A DNA stretch of 39,256 nt from Klebsiella pneumoniae (GCA_945867435.1 CAMBIK010000008.1:1-39256); one strand, 5' to 3'. Numbered from the stretch's first letter, positions 1 to 9,775 are shown. Numbers and translations: made by a program. The notes: generated by a model not told the origin, from the letters alone.

Positions 1-429
1 GGCGACACGCTCGCGGACTGCGATGAGCCTGAAGGCTACATTGCTGACCCGGGCGATTGCAACGATGGCGACCCGGCTATCCACCCCGGTGCCGACGAGA
101 ACTGCGCCACCGATGTGGATGCCGATTGCGATGGGGTGCCGATGAACGACCCTGTCGATGCCGTCGTGGGCTGGCTTGATGCCGATGGCGACGGTTTCGG
201 TGCGGGCTCTCCGCTCTCCGCCTGCGATCTTGCCGCCGAGCACCTGGTGGACAACGACGACGACTGCAACGACGGCGACCCCGACATTTACCCGAACGCA
301 CCTGGCTTCGACGCCGCATGCAAACCTATCGTCGAGGAACCGGAAGGCTGTGGGTGCTCCTCCGGCGCGCCCCCGGCAGGCCTCGCCTTGGCCCTCGCGG
401 TCGCGCTGCTCGCGCAGAGGCGAAGGTAG
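1..429 (+). CDS. Surface protein with metal-binding-type repeats and MYXO-CTERM tag (C-terminal part)
   Basis: The frame is open from the first base, so only the last 142 residues are present. It contains repeats of the 'putative metal-binding motif' type: DCNDGDPAIHPGADENC early, DADGDGFG in the middle and DDDCNDGDPDIYPNAP later, rich in Asp and paired Cys. Such repeats (MopE-like family) are thought to bind divalent metal, probably calcium. The end is Gly-Cys-Gly-Cys, a short Ser/Gly/Pro linker, a hydrophobic Ala/Leu helix and Arg-Arg-Arg, the three-part MYXO-CTERM sorting signal known from Myxococcota. The protein is therefore probably exported and anchored or processed at the cell surface. 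The N-terminal function is outside the window and cannot be judged. Confidence 0.85.
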   Translation, partial: GDTLADCDEPEGYIADPGDCNDGDPAIHPGADENCATDVDADCDGVPMNDPVDAVVGWLDADGDGFGAGSPLSACDLAAEHLVDNDDDCNDGDPDIYPNAPGFDAACKPIVEEPEGCGCSSGAPPAGLALALAVALLAQRRR

Positions 430-432
430 TCC
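427..432 (+). promoter_or_regulatory. -10-like hexamer TAGTCC, leaderless-type
   Basis: TAGTCC lies 5 bases before the ATG at 438. Its TAG doubles as the stop codon of the upstream gene, so this example is weaker than most others in the window. Confidence 0.35.
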
Positions 433-437
433 GGGCT

Positions 438-1151
438 ATGCTTCCCAGCGTGTCGCGTCCCCTTCTCCATGTCGGTGCTGCCATGACCCTGCTCGTCCTT
501 GTGGGCCTCGCTTTTGCCGTCAATCCCCCTGCGGTGGTGGATGCCGTTGAGGCCAAGCCCAACTTCATCGACGAGGAAGGGTTTGAGCACCTGCCGGCCC
601 CGATCTGGAAGGTCGAGCGCATCCGGTGGTGCGGTCTGATCGAGACGGCCATCCACCCCGAACGCGTCGGCACGACGGTGGCCACTGCGCTCGAAGTCGG
701 TCGGAAGGAAGGGGCCAGCTTCCTCATCTGGCACTTCTACGACCAGGCCGGCAAGCTCACGCTCAGCCAGGACGCAAGCCAGTGCCTCTCCCAGGTCCAT
801 GTGGTCCTGGGAACGGGCAACTATCGCTTCTCCTTCGCGCTCCCAACCGATGCCGCCAGCCACGACGCCGCAGTCGATGCCGCATCCGTCGCCGCGCCCG
901 CCTTCGCCCAATGCGAAGTCGATCATCCCAAGGAGAGGAAGGGCGACGTTGTCGTGGCCACGGTGGTTGACATCGATGGCACCGTGTGGACCTCCGATGG
1001 CACGCGGGAATCCGGGAACCTTCGGAGCTGTCTTGCCCAGGCGCAGACCGCCTGGGTCAAGGAGCAGATCGCTGCGGACACCTTCGCGCTCGCCTCACCC
1101 GCCGTGGTTTTGGGCGAGGTGAAGCGGACACTCGTGGCGCCGCAAGAGTAG
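438..1151 (+). CDS. Secreted protein of unknown function
   Basis: The frame encodes 237 residues beginning MLPSVSRPLLHVG, followed by a hydrophobic stretch (about residues 15-28) that reads as a signal peptide ending near AFA. A second in-frame ATG at 483 would leave only the hydrophobic part. The ATG at 438 is preferred because it keeps a basic residue before the core and follows a TANNNN hexamer. The mature part has four scattered Cys and an Ala/Asp-rich linker around residues 140-155. No family was recognised. It follows the MYXO-CTERM protein by 8 bases, so the two may be co-transcribed, and it ends 8 bases before the convergent helicase gene. Confidence 0.7.
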   Translation: MLPSVSRPLLHVGAAMTLLVLVGLAFAVNPPAVVDAVEAKPNFIDEEGFEHLPAPIWKVERIRWCGLIETAIHPERVGTTVATALEVGRKEGASFLIWHFYDQAGKLTLSQDASQCLSQVHVVLGTGNYRFSFALPTDAASHDAAVDAASVAAPAFAQCEVDHPKERKGDVVVATVVDIDGTVWTSDGTRESGNLRSCLAQAQTAWVKEQIAADTFALASPAVVLGEVKRTLVAPQE

Positions 1152-1159
1152 GGCTTCCC

Positions 1160-2677
1160 CTACTTCTTACGCCAGATCCCCGGTTGCACTTCTTCGGCGT
1201 TGGGGTCGCGCGGGCGAGCGAAGCCTTCCGCGAGGGCCGAAGGGCGACGCCACGATGGCAGGGGCTCGGCGAATGCCGCAGGCCGGTCACTCGGTCCAGA
1301 ACTGGCGACGAGGCGGTCGGGACCGCGCCCACCGCGGGAGTCGCGGCTGAACCGGTCGTCCCGACTGAAGCGGTCGTCCCGGCGTGGGCCATTGTCTTGG
1401 CGCGGACCATTGTCCTGGGGCCGCGGTGGCGCACTGGGGCGTCCCTGAGCGCGCGATTGCTTCTCATGGGCCCGACTGCGATCATCCGCCTTGCGAGCGC
1501 GGATCTCGGCGATGCGTTGCCCGAGGGGGATCTCGAGGGGTTCGGCCGACTTCTGCTGGTTGTCGAAGTCCGGGAGCGCGCGCCGCTCGACCTTCGCGCC
1601 GATCGCCTTCTCGATGGCGCGCATGTCCATCTCTTCCTCAGGGCAGACGAACGTAAACGCTTCCCCGATCGCATCGGCGCGAGCGGTGCGACCGACGCGG
1701 TGGATGTAGTCGGCGGGCACATGAGGAACGTCGAAGTTCACGACGTGTTCCAGCGCTTCTACGTCGATGCCGCGGGCAACGATGTCGGTGGCACAGAGCA
1801 CGCGAATGCGGCCCGACTTGAAGTCGGCGAGGGCGGCGGTGCGCTGCCCCTGGCTGCGGTTTCCGTGCATCCGTGCGTTGGGCACGCCGTGCTTCTCCAG
1901 GTACTCGGAGAGGCGGTTGGTGCGGTGCTTGGTGCGGGTGAACACAATCACGCTGCCGATCTCGTTTCGCTTGAGGAGCTCCACGAGAAGGGCGCTCTTG
2001 GCCGAGGCCGCGACCGCGAATACGGCCTGGGTGATGCCTTTGGCGGGGGCCGCCTGGCGTTCCACGTTGATGGCCGCCGCGTTCTTGAGCATGTCCCGCG
2101 AGAGATTCCGCACTTCCGGAGGGAGCGTGGCGGAGAAGAACATCGTTTGGCGATCGGCGGGGAGGCGGGCCAGCACGCGGCGAACATCGGGCAGAAAGCC
2201 CATGTCAAGCATGCGGTCGGCTTCGTCAAGCACGAGGTAGTCGATGCGGTCGAGCTTCGCGTAGGGGCGCGAGAGGTGGTCGAGCAAGCGGCCCGGCGTG
2301 GCGATCAGCACGGAGACCCCGCGGCGGAACGCATCTTCCTGCGGGCCCATGCCCACGCCGCCGAAGATCGCAGCGGCCGAGATGCCGGCATGCTTGCCGA
2401 AGTCGCGGCAGGCTTCGAGGATCTGCGCGGCAAGCTCCCGGGTGGGGGTGAGCACGAGCACGCGCGTGCCCGGCTTGGGGTCCTGGAGCAGGCGATGGAG
2501 GATGGGGAGAAGGAAGGCGGCGGTCTTGCCGCTGCCGGTCATTGCGGCGGCGAGCACGTCGCGGCCGGCCATCGCGGGCGGGATCGCCTCGGCCTGGATG
2601 GGGGTGGGGGTGGCATAGCCAAGGTCTTCGATCGCACGCACAAGGCGAGCGTCTAGACCGAATTCGGTAAACTGCAC
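1160..2677 (-). CDS. rhlE: DEAD-box ATP-dependent RNA helicase, RhlE-like
   Basis: This 505-residue protein carries the DEAD-box helicase motifs in order: Q motif (YATPTPIQ, 21-28), motif I MTGSGKT (46-52), PTRELA (78-83), TPGR (127-130), DEAD (151-154), SAT (182-184), ARGIDV (301-306) and HRVGRTAR (326-333). After the two RecA-like lobes comes a basic, Arg/Asp/Gly-rich tail with repeated QDNGPR and DDRFSR units, probably disordered and RNA-binding. Such enzymes unwind short RNA duplexes in ribosome assembly, RNA decay or cold adaptation. The start is a GTG with an AGGA seven bases upstream. An unusually good sigma-70-like promoter lies about 100 bases upstream, giving a long leader. The exact subfamily is inferred from length and tail. 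Confidence 0.93.
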   Translation of the reverse strand: MQFTEFGLDARLVRAIEDLGYATPTPIQAEAIPPAMAGRDVLAAAMTGSGKTAAFLLPILHRLLQDPKPGTRVLVLTPTRELAAQILEACRDFGKHAGISAAAIFGGVGMGPQEDAFRRGVSVLIATPGRLLDHLSRPYAKLDRIDYLVLDEADRMLDMGFLPDVRRVLARLPADRQTMFFSATLPPEVRNLSRDMLKNAAAINVERQAAPAKGITQAVFAVAASAKSALLVELLKRNEIGSVIVFTRTKHRTNRLSEYLEKHGVPNARMHGNRSQGQRTAALADFKSGRIRVLCATDIVARGIDVEALEHVVNFDVPHVPADYIHRVGRTARADAIGEAFTFVCPEEEMDMRAIEKAIGAKVERRALPDFDNQQKSAEPLEIPLGQRIAEIRARKADDRSRAHEKQSRAQGRPSAPPRPQDNGPRQDNGPRRDDRFSRDDRFSRDSRGGRGPDRLVASSGPSDRPAAFAEPLPSWRRPSALAEGFARPRDPNAEEVQPGIWRKK

Positions 2678-2778
2678 AGTAATTTCCTGGTTTGAAGCGC
2701 AGCGCGTAAGGATACGAAGTCGTCGGCCACTACACGCTGGGTGGCCGTAGAACGCGAAGCGCCCACTCGTCGGGGCGA

Positions 2779-2807
2779 GAGATACACGCCATTGCTTGCA
2801 GTGTCAA
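2779..2807 (-). promoter_or_regulatory. Sigma-70-like promoter of the DEAD-box helicase gene
   Basis: Reading the minus strand, TTGACA (2807-2802) is followed after exactly 17 bases by TATCTC (2784-2779). Transcription would start near 2770, leaving a leader of roughly 95 bases before the GTG at 2677. Long leaders are typical of cold-induced helicase genes, but no specific structure was identified here. The rest of 2678-2945 shows no gene. Confidence 0.6.
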
Positions 2808-2945
2808 GGGCGGTGGCTTTTCGCGGACACGCAGCATGAACGGCTCGTCGGGAGGCCCACGTTGGCCCCGTACCGCTCCGCGACCGTTCGGAGCGCGAAC
2901 GACGCGGGCGGCTGACTGCACCGTTCGGCCCAACCGGCTCGCCTC

Positions 2946-4298
2946 CTACCAGTACCCGCCCTGCTGGATCTGTTTGCGCAGCTCGTTGGACACCTGGGCT
3001 GGAGCGTCTGTCGGCTCCCAAGTGTCGTCGCCAAGCTCTTGAAGTTGCGCGTGAAGCGCTTCGGCTGCGGGGGTGACCACGTTGGCCCTGGCGACCACGC
3101 CGTCCTTCTCCAGCTCGATGTCCCAGTGGGTGTCGTCGAACTGGACGAGCCGCAGCCCGCCAGACACAATCGCCTCCCGACGCACTACCGCCCCGTCGGG
3201 TGAGCGGCTAATCGACTGACTGAACGCCGGCCTCGCCGCCATCGCCTCGCCGTTGAGCAGGGGGACGAGGCTCTGACCGTCGAACGACGTACGCGAGCTG
3301 ACGTTGGCAAGCTCCAGAAGCGTCGGGACGATGTCGACTTGGGACACGTCGTCTCCCACGACGCGCCCCATGCCGCCTGGCACACCAATGATTAGGGGAA
3401 TGTGCAAAACACGGCGCTCCATGCGGTCCTTGTGGCCGGGAAGTGACTCGCCGTGGTCCGCCACCACCACGACCACGGTGTTGGCGAGGCGACCGACCGC
3501 CGCGAGCGCGTCCAGCACTTGCCCGAAGTGCGCGTCCGCTGCGTGGACGGCCGAATCATAGGCAAGCGAGAGCTGCTCGGCGACGAGCGGATCTTGCCTC
3601 ATGCGCTCCATCAACCACCGGTTTGGATCGGTCGTCTCCGACCAGATCGGCGCGATATCGCTGCCCATGCGGGGTAGCCCGGCCTGCCACTTCACGATGT
3701 CGGGGTGGAGGCTCCCAACGGGCACGAACGGCGCGCCTGCCCCGAAGGGAGAATGCGCCGCGCGAAGATGAACAAATCCGAAAAATGGCGTCGGTTCGGC
3801 GGCGGCCCACGCCGCGAACGGCTCCGGGGCCTACTGGCTCATCAGCTTCGGTCGGCTGACCTCGGAGAAGTCCCTCGTGATCCCCGACGCATCCGGAAGC
3901 GACATCTGCGTCGACTCTTGGAGCGTAGCGGCCGCTCGCCAGCCCGCGTCGCGCAACAAACCGGAGAGGGTTGGCGCGCCAAGCACGAGCGTGTCCAGAT
4001 CGTCTGCCACGCGATGATGCCCGAGGAAAAGCCCAGTGAGAATGCTGGCGTGCGTGGGGTTCGTCCAAGTGGCGTTCGCCCACGCGCGGGTGAACCTTGT
4101 GGCGCCGGAGGCGAACGCGTCGAGGCGTGGGGTTGTCGCCCGCGCCGTGTACCCGAGCGCGCCGACGCGATCGGCCCGCAGCGAGCAGAAGGTGACCAGG
4201 AGGATGTCGGGCCGTGGCCCTGTGGGCCGGCGGCTTGCGCATGCGAGGAGCGGCACCACGGCGGCGAGTAGTTCGCGGCGGGACAGAGCCGGGTTCAT
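2946..4298 (-). pseudogene. Sulfatase/alkaline-phosphatase-superfamily lipoprotein, interrupted by an in-frame TAG
   Basis: Both halves lie in the same reading frame and together would give about 450 residues, a normal sulfatase length. The N-terminal half has a lipoprotein-type signal (SRRELLAAVVPLLAC), an LRADRVGALGY block, and WTNPTHASILTG at the nucleophile site, with Thr79 where Cys or Ser is usual. A TAG at 3833-3831 (codon 156) follows LMSQ. Beyond it, family sequence continues: FFGFVHLRAAHSPFG, then VVVADHGESLPGHKDR with metal-binding Asp-His. The usual metal-ligand Asp before LRAD is Cys38. The ATG at 4298 is chosen for its GGAGG six bases upstream. A CAG-to-TAG change or a sequencing error is the simplest reading. 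TAG is a common normal stop in this window, so recoding is unlikely. Confidence 0.75.
3831..3833 (-). other. In-frame TAG splitting the sulfatase-family gene
   Basis: The codons around it read Met-Ser-Gln-TAG-Ala-Pro-Glu-Pro-Phe. Without it, 35 further codons lead in frame to the GTG at 3725 and on into the conserved C-terminal half. A single base change from CAG or TGG would create it. Confidence 0.8.
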
Positions 4299-4314
4299 GC
4301 GTCCTCCCGCGTTA

Positions 4315-4320
4315 AACATA
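4315..4320 (-). promoter_or_regulatory. -10-like TATGTT upstream of the sulfatase-family gene
   Basis: TATGTT lies 16 bases before the ATG at 4298, and GGAGG sits between them. This is a conventional leadered arrangement, unlike the leaderless-type starts elsewhere. A 10-base palindrome, TACCGCGGTA, lies just upstream at 4325-4334. Confidence 0.4.
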
Positions 4321-4450
4321 GCCTTACCGCGGTAGCGTGGCGACGCGAACCAGCCGGGGACGTTTACTCGCCGCGGTCCTCACCGATGTCGGCGATTGGA
4401 CGCCCCACCGGTGGACCGGCGTGAAGCGGAAGCTTGGAGGTGTTGCTTGA

Positions 4451-5767
<1,317 letters not shown>

Positions 5768-5778
5768 GCGCGCCGGGG

Positions 5779-5784
5779 TAGCCT
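5779..5784 (+). promoter_or_regulatory. -10-like hexamer TAGCCT before the glycosyltransferase gene
   Basis: TAGCCT is separated from the GTG at 5791 by 6 bases. It is distinct from the purA stop codon, which lies 11 bases earlier. Confidence 0.45.
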
Positions 5785-5790
5785 TCGTGG

Positions 5791-6693
5791 GTGTACCTCG
5801 ACCGACTCGATGGCGTGGGGCTGCGGCGCCTCGAAGCGGCGTTGCACGCTGGGGACCCCGTGCAGCTCGTGGGGCGCCCGCCGAGCCGGGTGCCGATGGA
5901 TGAGATCCTGCCGCTGTGCCACGGCGCAGACGACATCTCGTTGTCGGCGCTGTTGCCACCTGCCGGCCGCGGGGGGACCGACATCGCGGTGACCGCCGTG
6001 ATTCCCACCCACCGGCACCGCCCGATCGGGATCGATGCCCTTTCCGCGCAGGATGTGGAAGTGGAGGTGATCGTGCTCGCGAATGGCACCTTCGAAGGCG
6101 GGGTTCGGGTGGCCTGGGAGGGGCATGGCCGCACGCGGCAGCGGGGGGTGGAGCTGGCACGGCACCCCTATGTGCTGTTCACGGTCGATGACGCGAGGGT
6201 GCTGGGGGCGGGCATGGTTCGCACGATGGTGGAGGCGCTGGAGGGGGGGGGCTACGACGCCGTGGTGGCCCGCCAGATCCCGTGGCCGACGGCCGACGCT
6301 GTGACTCGCACGCGCCTCCGGGGATGGACGCCACCCGGAACGGGGCATCGGGGGACCGACGTTCTCGACAACGTGTGCTCGCTGTACCGTCGCGCCGCTC
6401 TGCTATCCGACCCGTTCGACGACGTGGCCATCGCCGAGGATTGGCACTGGGGCCGGCGCCACCGCATTGGGTATGTGCCCGCCGCCCCGGTGCTCCACAG
6501 TCACCCTCGCCGCCTCGGTCCTCTATTTTCGCGTACTCGCGCCATCCACCGCGAGCGCATCCGCGCGGGCCTCCCGCCGAGCGTCCCTGACCTTCCCAGC
6601 CTCCTCCGGGCCCTGCCCTCGACCTTGGGCCCCGACCTGCGCGGCGCCCTCGGCGAGCTTTTTGGTCAGTACGCCGCCACGCGAACAGGCTAG
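5791..6693 (+). CDS. Glycosyltransferase family 2-like protein
   Basis: The 300 residues have an N-terminal extension of about 65 residues followed by a GT-A-type core. ITAVIPTH-like sequence (VTAVIPTHRHRP) opens the nucleotide-binding fold, VEVIVLANG forms the next strand, and GRTRQRGVELARHPYVLF leads to TVDDARVLG, where the paired Asp are the likely metal/sugar-nucleotide site. AEDWHWGRR and a late HSHPRR resemble rhamnosyltransferase-like members. It probably transfers a sugar from a nucleotide donor to a polysaccharide or glycolipid, but donor and acceptor are unknown. Translation starts at GTG 5791. It ends 8 bases before the following lipoprotein ATG. Confidence 0.8.
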   Translation: MYLDRLDGVGLRRLEAALHAGDPVQLVGRPPSRVPMDEILPLCHGADDISLSALLPPAGRGGTDIAVTAVIPTHRHRPIGIDALSAQDVEVEVIVLANGTFEGGVRVAWEGHGRTRQRGVELARHPYVLFTVDDARVLGAGMVRTMVEALEGGGYDAVVARQIPWPTADAVTRTRLRGWTPPGTGHRGTDVLDNVCSLYRRAALLSDPFDDVAIAEDWHWGRRHRIGYVPAAPVLHSHPRRLGPLFSRTRAIHRERIRAGLPPSVPDLPSLLRALPSTLGPDLRGALGELFGQYAATRTG

Positions 6694-6696
6694 TGT
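6691..6696 (+). promoter_or_regulatory. -10-like TAGTGT before the hydrolase-like lipoprotein gene
   Basis: TAGTGT lies 5 bases before the ATG at 6702, but its TAG is also the stop codon of the glycosyltransferase, so the match may be incidental. Confidence 0.3.
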
Positions 6697-6701
6697 GGTT
6701 C

Positions 6702-7511
6702 ATGCTCTTGCTTGTCGTGCTCGGTTGCTCCTCGCCCGTTGAGTCCGACCCGCTGGGCTACGACGCCGGCCGGTCGGGTCTCGAAGGCGCCGATGGCCCC
6801 TGGGGCGTACACCTGACAGTGACTGCAGATGCCGATCCGCCCCACGACCTTTTCGCCCCTACCGACGCCGAGGGTGCCCCTGCCGAGGTTGGCTTCGCTG
6901 CGGCCACGCTGGTGATCCTGCAAGGCGAAGGCGAGCTCCCCGAAGGCTACCATTGGCTGGCTCAGCACCTGGCGTCCAGAGGCGCCACGGTGATCGTGCC
7001 TCATCACGGGCTCGAATCCGCATGGGTGGACCCAAGGGCCGGGCAGCGGGCACTCGCGGCAGCTTTGACTGCAGGTCAGGTGACCGAAGACGCCCCGGTG
7101 GGCTTCCTCGGCCACGGGCTTGGCGGGGCGGCGGCGGCGGCCCTGTGGGCGGGGGAAGAGTCCATCGAAGGTCTCGCTCTGCTGTCTGCCTCCGCTGGCG
7201 CCGACACGGATGTCGAGTCGCGGGAGTCCGGGTCGGTGCTCATCATGGTCGGTGGGGAGGAAGATAAAGACACCGTGAGCGCCGTGAAGGCGGGCGGCGA
7301 CCGCTTCAATGTGACCCACGCCGTGGTCGTCGTGCCGGACATGCTGTCGGCCGACTGGAGTGCCGAGGGCGCGGACCATGCCAAGTGGGGAATCGACGGA
7401 TGGGTGGACAGCTGCGTGACCTCTTCGGTCGGCACCTGGCCGTTCTACGCTGCGGCTCACCCGGAGGATGTGGTCGGGAGCCCGTGCGAGTTGATGGTGA
7501 TGGGCGGGTGA
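6702..7511 (+). CDS. Alpha/beta-hydrolase-like lipoprotein lacking the nucleophile serine
   Basis: The 269 residues start MLLLVVLGCSS, a short lipoprotein signal with acylated Cys9. The body resembles chlorophyllase/dienelactone-type alpha/beta hydrolases: a strand LVILQGEGELP, a segment WLAQHLASRGATVIVPHH and then the elbow region VGFLGHGLGGAAAAAL. In active members the elbow is Gly-His-Ser-x-Gly-Gly. Here residue 139 is Gly (codon GGG), so no serine nucleophile is present. A later strand SVLIMVGGEED is where an acid residue would be expected. It may be a non-catalytic binding protein. ATG 6702 is preferred over GTG 6693, which overlaps the previous stop codon and only adds MWF. Its end overlaps the next gene by GTGA. 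Confidence 0.65.
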   Translation: MLLLVVLGCSSPVESDPLGYDAGRSGLEGADGPWGVHLTVTADADPPHDLFAPTDAEGAPAEVGFAAATLVILQGEGELPEGYHWLAQHLASRGATVIVPHHGLESAWVDPRAGQRALAAALTAGQVTEDAPVGFLGHGLGGAAAAALWAGEESIEGLALLSASAGADTDVESRESGSVLIMVGGEEDKDTVSAVKAGGDRFNVTHAVVVVPDMLSADWSAEGADHAKWGIDGWVDSCVTSSVGTWPFYAAAHPEDVVGSPCELMVMGG

Positions 7512-8752
7512 CAACCGGTCAACGACAGATCCTGTTCCTTCCCTTTTTGGCAGGTTGTGAGCCGGTCGTTCCCCCCGCTCTCGAGATCGGGGCCGAGGAT
7601 CCGGTCTGGGATCCGGCGTCGCTGCCGATTTTTAGACTGACCTTGCCGGCCGACTGGGAAGCTCAGCTCACCGCGATCATTCCCACGGACAGCTGCGCCG
7701 AACGGGGCACGATCCTCGGTTCTCTCGACTACGAGAACCCGCAGTCGGGCGAAACGGAAGCCTACAGCGACGTCGCCTTCAGGTACCGCGGCCACACGGC
7801 TCTGGACGATCCTGAGAAGCGATTCGGGTTGAAGCTGCTCTTCGACACCGTGGACCCCGACCAGCGCTTCCACGAGATGCAGAACGTGAACTTGCTGGGT
7901 TCGGAAGGGGATGATTCCCTGCTGCGGGAACGCACCGCCCAGCTCTTGATGGACCGTCTCGGCGTGCCGGCGCCGCGCCTCAACCACGGCCGGGTCTATG
8001 TCAACGATGCCTTCCAAGGCCTGTTCCCCATCGCCGAGGAACCCGACGACCAGGCCTTTCTCGACGCCCATTTCGACGACCCGAGCGGCCACTTGTACAA
8101 GGTGGAAGGCTACTGTGGGGGTCAGGCCGACTTCCTCTACGAAAGCGAGGATACTGGCGACTACGATACGATGTACGAGGCGAAAGCCGGAACCTTGCCT
8201 GAGGATGTCCTCGCTGACCTGCTCCCGATGATCCGCTGCGCCAGTGGCTTGTCGGGAGATCTCGCGACGTGCCTCCCCGATTCGGTCGATGTGGATGCGT
8301 GGCTCGCGGAGATGGCGGTGGATGCGGCCATGCCGGATGTGGACGGGCTCGCCGGTGCCGGTCAGAACTTCATGATCTACGCCGATCCCGCATCCCTGCG
8401 CTTGGTGGTGTACCCCTGGGACAAGGACCAGGCTTTCCGCACCACGGACCTGGCATCCAGCTCCATATTTGACTTCCATCCTCCCTGGGCCACCCCGCCC
8501 CCGGTCACCCTGTCGATGCGTCAACTCTGGAGTGCCGAGTACTGCGACCTCGTGGATCGCGCGGCCGACGAGGCGCTGGACCTCGATGAAACCGTGGGCG
8601 CTCTCGCCGCGTTTTTGGAGCCGTATGCGGCAGAGGATGCCTACCTGATCGAGCATGACTGGGCCGCCCAAGTGGCCGATCTGCGGGCCACCCTGGCCGA
8701 CCGAGCGGCGGAAGCGAAGGCAGAAGCCGACGTTTGCAACGCTTCTGGCTGA
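7508..8752 (+). CDS. CotH-like protein, lipoprotein
   Basis: The start is the GTG in a GTGA overlap with the preceding stop codon, giving translational coupling. It places a lipoprotein signal, QILFLPFLAGC, right at the N terminus (414 residues). CotH-family features follow: RYRGHTALDDPEKRFGLKL, NVNLLGSEGDDSLLRERTA, the central AYVNDA-like RVYVNDAFQGLFPIAEEPDD, and VVYPWDKDQAFR with the WDxD-type metal site. CotH proteins include atypical protein kinases of spore coats, and the family is widespread as secreted proteins in Myxococcota. The substrate here could be an exported partner, and the coupled hydrolase-like lipoprotein is a candidate. Kinase activity is inferred from family only. Confidence 0.8.
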   Translation: MTTGQRQILFLPFLAGCEPVVPPALEIGAEDPVWDPASLPIFRLTLPADWEAQLTAIIPTDSCAERGTILGSLDYENPQSGETEAYSDVAFRYRGHTALDDPEKRFGLKLLFDTVDPDQRFHEMQNVNLLGSEGDDSLLRERTAQLLMDRLGVPAPRLNHGRVYVNDAFQGLFPIAEEPDDQAFLDAHFDDPSGHLYKVEGYCGGQADFLYESEDTGDYDTMYEAKAGTLPEDVLADLLPMIRCASGLSGDLATCLPDSVDVDAWLAEMAVDAAMPDVDGLAGAGQNFMIYADPASLRLVVYPWDKDQAFRTTDLASSSIFDFHPPWATPPPVTLSMRQLWSAEYCDLVDRAADEALDLDETVGALAAFLEPYAAEDAYLIEHDWAAQVADLRATLADRAAEAKAEADVCNASG

Positions 8753-8827
8753 CGACTGTACTCGGCCGCAGCGCGACCCAGCTTACCAGCATCCGGGTGA
8801 GCGGTGGCGGGGTCCCCACGCAACGCG

Positions 8828-8833
8828 TAGGGG
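8828..8833 (+). promoter_or_regulatory. -10-like TAGGGG before the ATP-grasp gene
   Basis: TAGGGG ends 6 bases before the ATG at 8840, within the 87-base gap after the CotH-like gene. No Shine-Dalgarno sequence fits better. Confidence 0.4.
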
Positions 8834-8839
8834 GCCGCG

Positions 8840-9775
8840 ATGGTCCATATCCTCTACGAAAACCCCGCCTGGTTGCCCCCCCTGCTCGCCGCGCTCGACG
8901 CACAGGGATTGTCCTGGCAAGCAAGAGATGCGAGCAAAGGCGAGTTTCACGTCGAGGGTGAAATCCCCCCCGGCGTGTGGCTCAACCGGATGAGCCCTTC
9001 CGCCCACACCCGCGGCCACGCCGGGGGCATCCACTTTGTGCGCGAGTGGCTAGGCGTGCTGGAAGAGCGGGGGGCGCCCGTGGTGAACGGCAGCAGGTCG
9101 TTCGCTCTCGAAGTCAGCAAGGTCCGTCAGCATGCGGCCCTGCATGCGATGGGGATCCTCACCCCGCGGACGATTGCGGTGGTCGGCCGCGACGGACTGC
9201 GTGCTGCGGCCCGGCAGATGGGCGCGCCGTTCATCACCAAGCACAACCAGGGTGGCAAGGGGCTTGGGGTCCAGTTGTTCCGGGACCACGCCGCGTTCGA
9301 CACCTTCGTGGCGGGCGATTCGTGGGAAGAACCGATGGACGGCGTGATGCTGCTCCAGGAATACATCGAACCGCCCTCCGGAAGCATCACGCGCGTGGAG
9401 ATCGCGGGGGGGCGCTTCCTGTTCGCGATGCGGTCGGCCACCACCGGGGGATTTGAGCTTTGTCCCTCGGATGCTTGCCAGGTCGGCGATGCCTTCTGCC
9501 CCGTGGGCGAATCGCCTTCAGCGAAGTTCGCGGTCGATCCGATGACCGCCGACGATCCCACCGTGCGCGCCTACATCGCTTTCTGCGAAAAGCACGAGAT
9601 CGACGTGGCAGGCATCGAGTTCGTGACCGGAGCGGACGGCCGCCGCTACACGTACGACATCAACATGAACACCAACTACAACAGCGCGGTCGAGCGGTCC
9701 GCGGGTGTGGATGGGATGCAGGCTATCGCGGAGCTTTGCGGTCGCAAACTTGGTGCGGCGAGGGCGGCGGCGTAG
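8840..9775 (+). CDS. RimK-like ATP-grasp ligase
   Basis: The 311 residues follow the RimK/ATP-grasp plan. The pre-ATP-grasp part contains WLNRMSPSAHTRGH and VNGSRSFALEVSKVRQHAAL. The ATP-binding part has PFITKHNQGGKGLGVQLF (phosphate loop) and MLLQEYIEPPSGSITRVEI. The metal-binding end is GIEFVTGADGRRYTYDINMN with TNYNS. Enzymes of this group form a peptide or amide bond between a carboxylate and an amine with ATP, as in adding glutamate to proteins or small molecules. The substrate is not evident from the neighbours. It ends 5 bases before the convergent radical SAM gene. Confidence 0.85.
   Translation: MVHILYENPAWLPPLLAALDAQGLSWQARDASKGEFHVEGEIPPGVWLNRMSPSAHTRGHAGGIHFVREWLGVLEERGAPVVNGSRSFALEVSKVRQHAALHAMGILTPRTIAVVGRDGLRAAARQMGAPFITKHNQGGKGLGVQLFRDHAAFDTFVAGDSWEEPMDGVMLLQEYIEPPSGSITRVEIAGGRFLFAMRSATTGGFELCPSDACQVGDAFCPVGESPSAKFAVDPMTADDPTVRAYIAFCEKHEIDVAGIEFVTGADGRRYTYDINMNTNYNSAVERSAGVDGMQAIAELCGRKLGAARAAA

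Noticed and set aside
3831-3833. Amber recoding (pyrrolysine or reassigned TAG) in the sulfatase-family gene
   Set aside because: TAG ends many intact genes in this window (for example purA, the GMC gene and the kinase), so it is a normal stop codon here. No special downstream element was seen.
4325-4334. Palindrome TACCGCGGTA
   Set aside because: Ten bases is too short to call an operator alone. It is only noted as lying near the sulfatase-family promoter.
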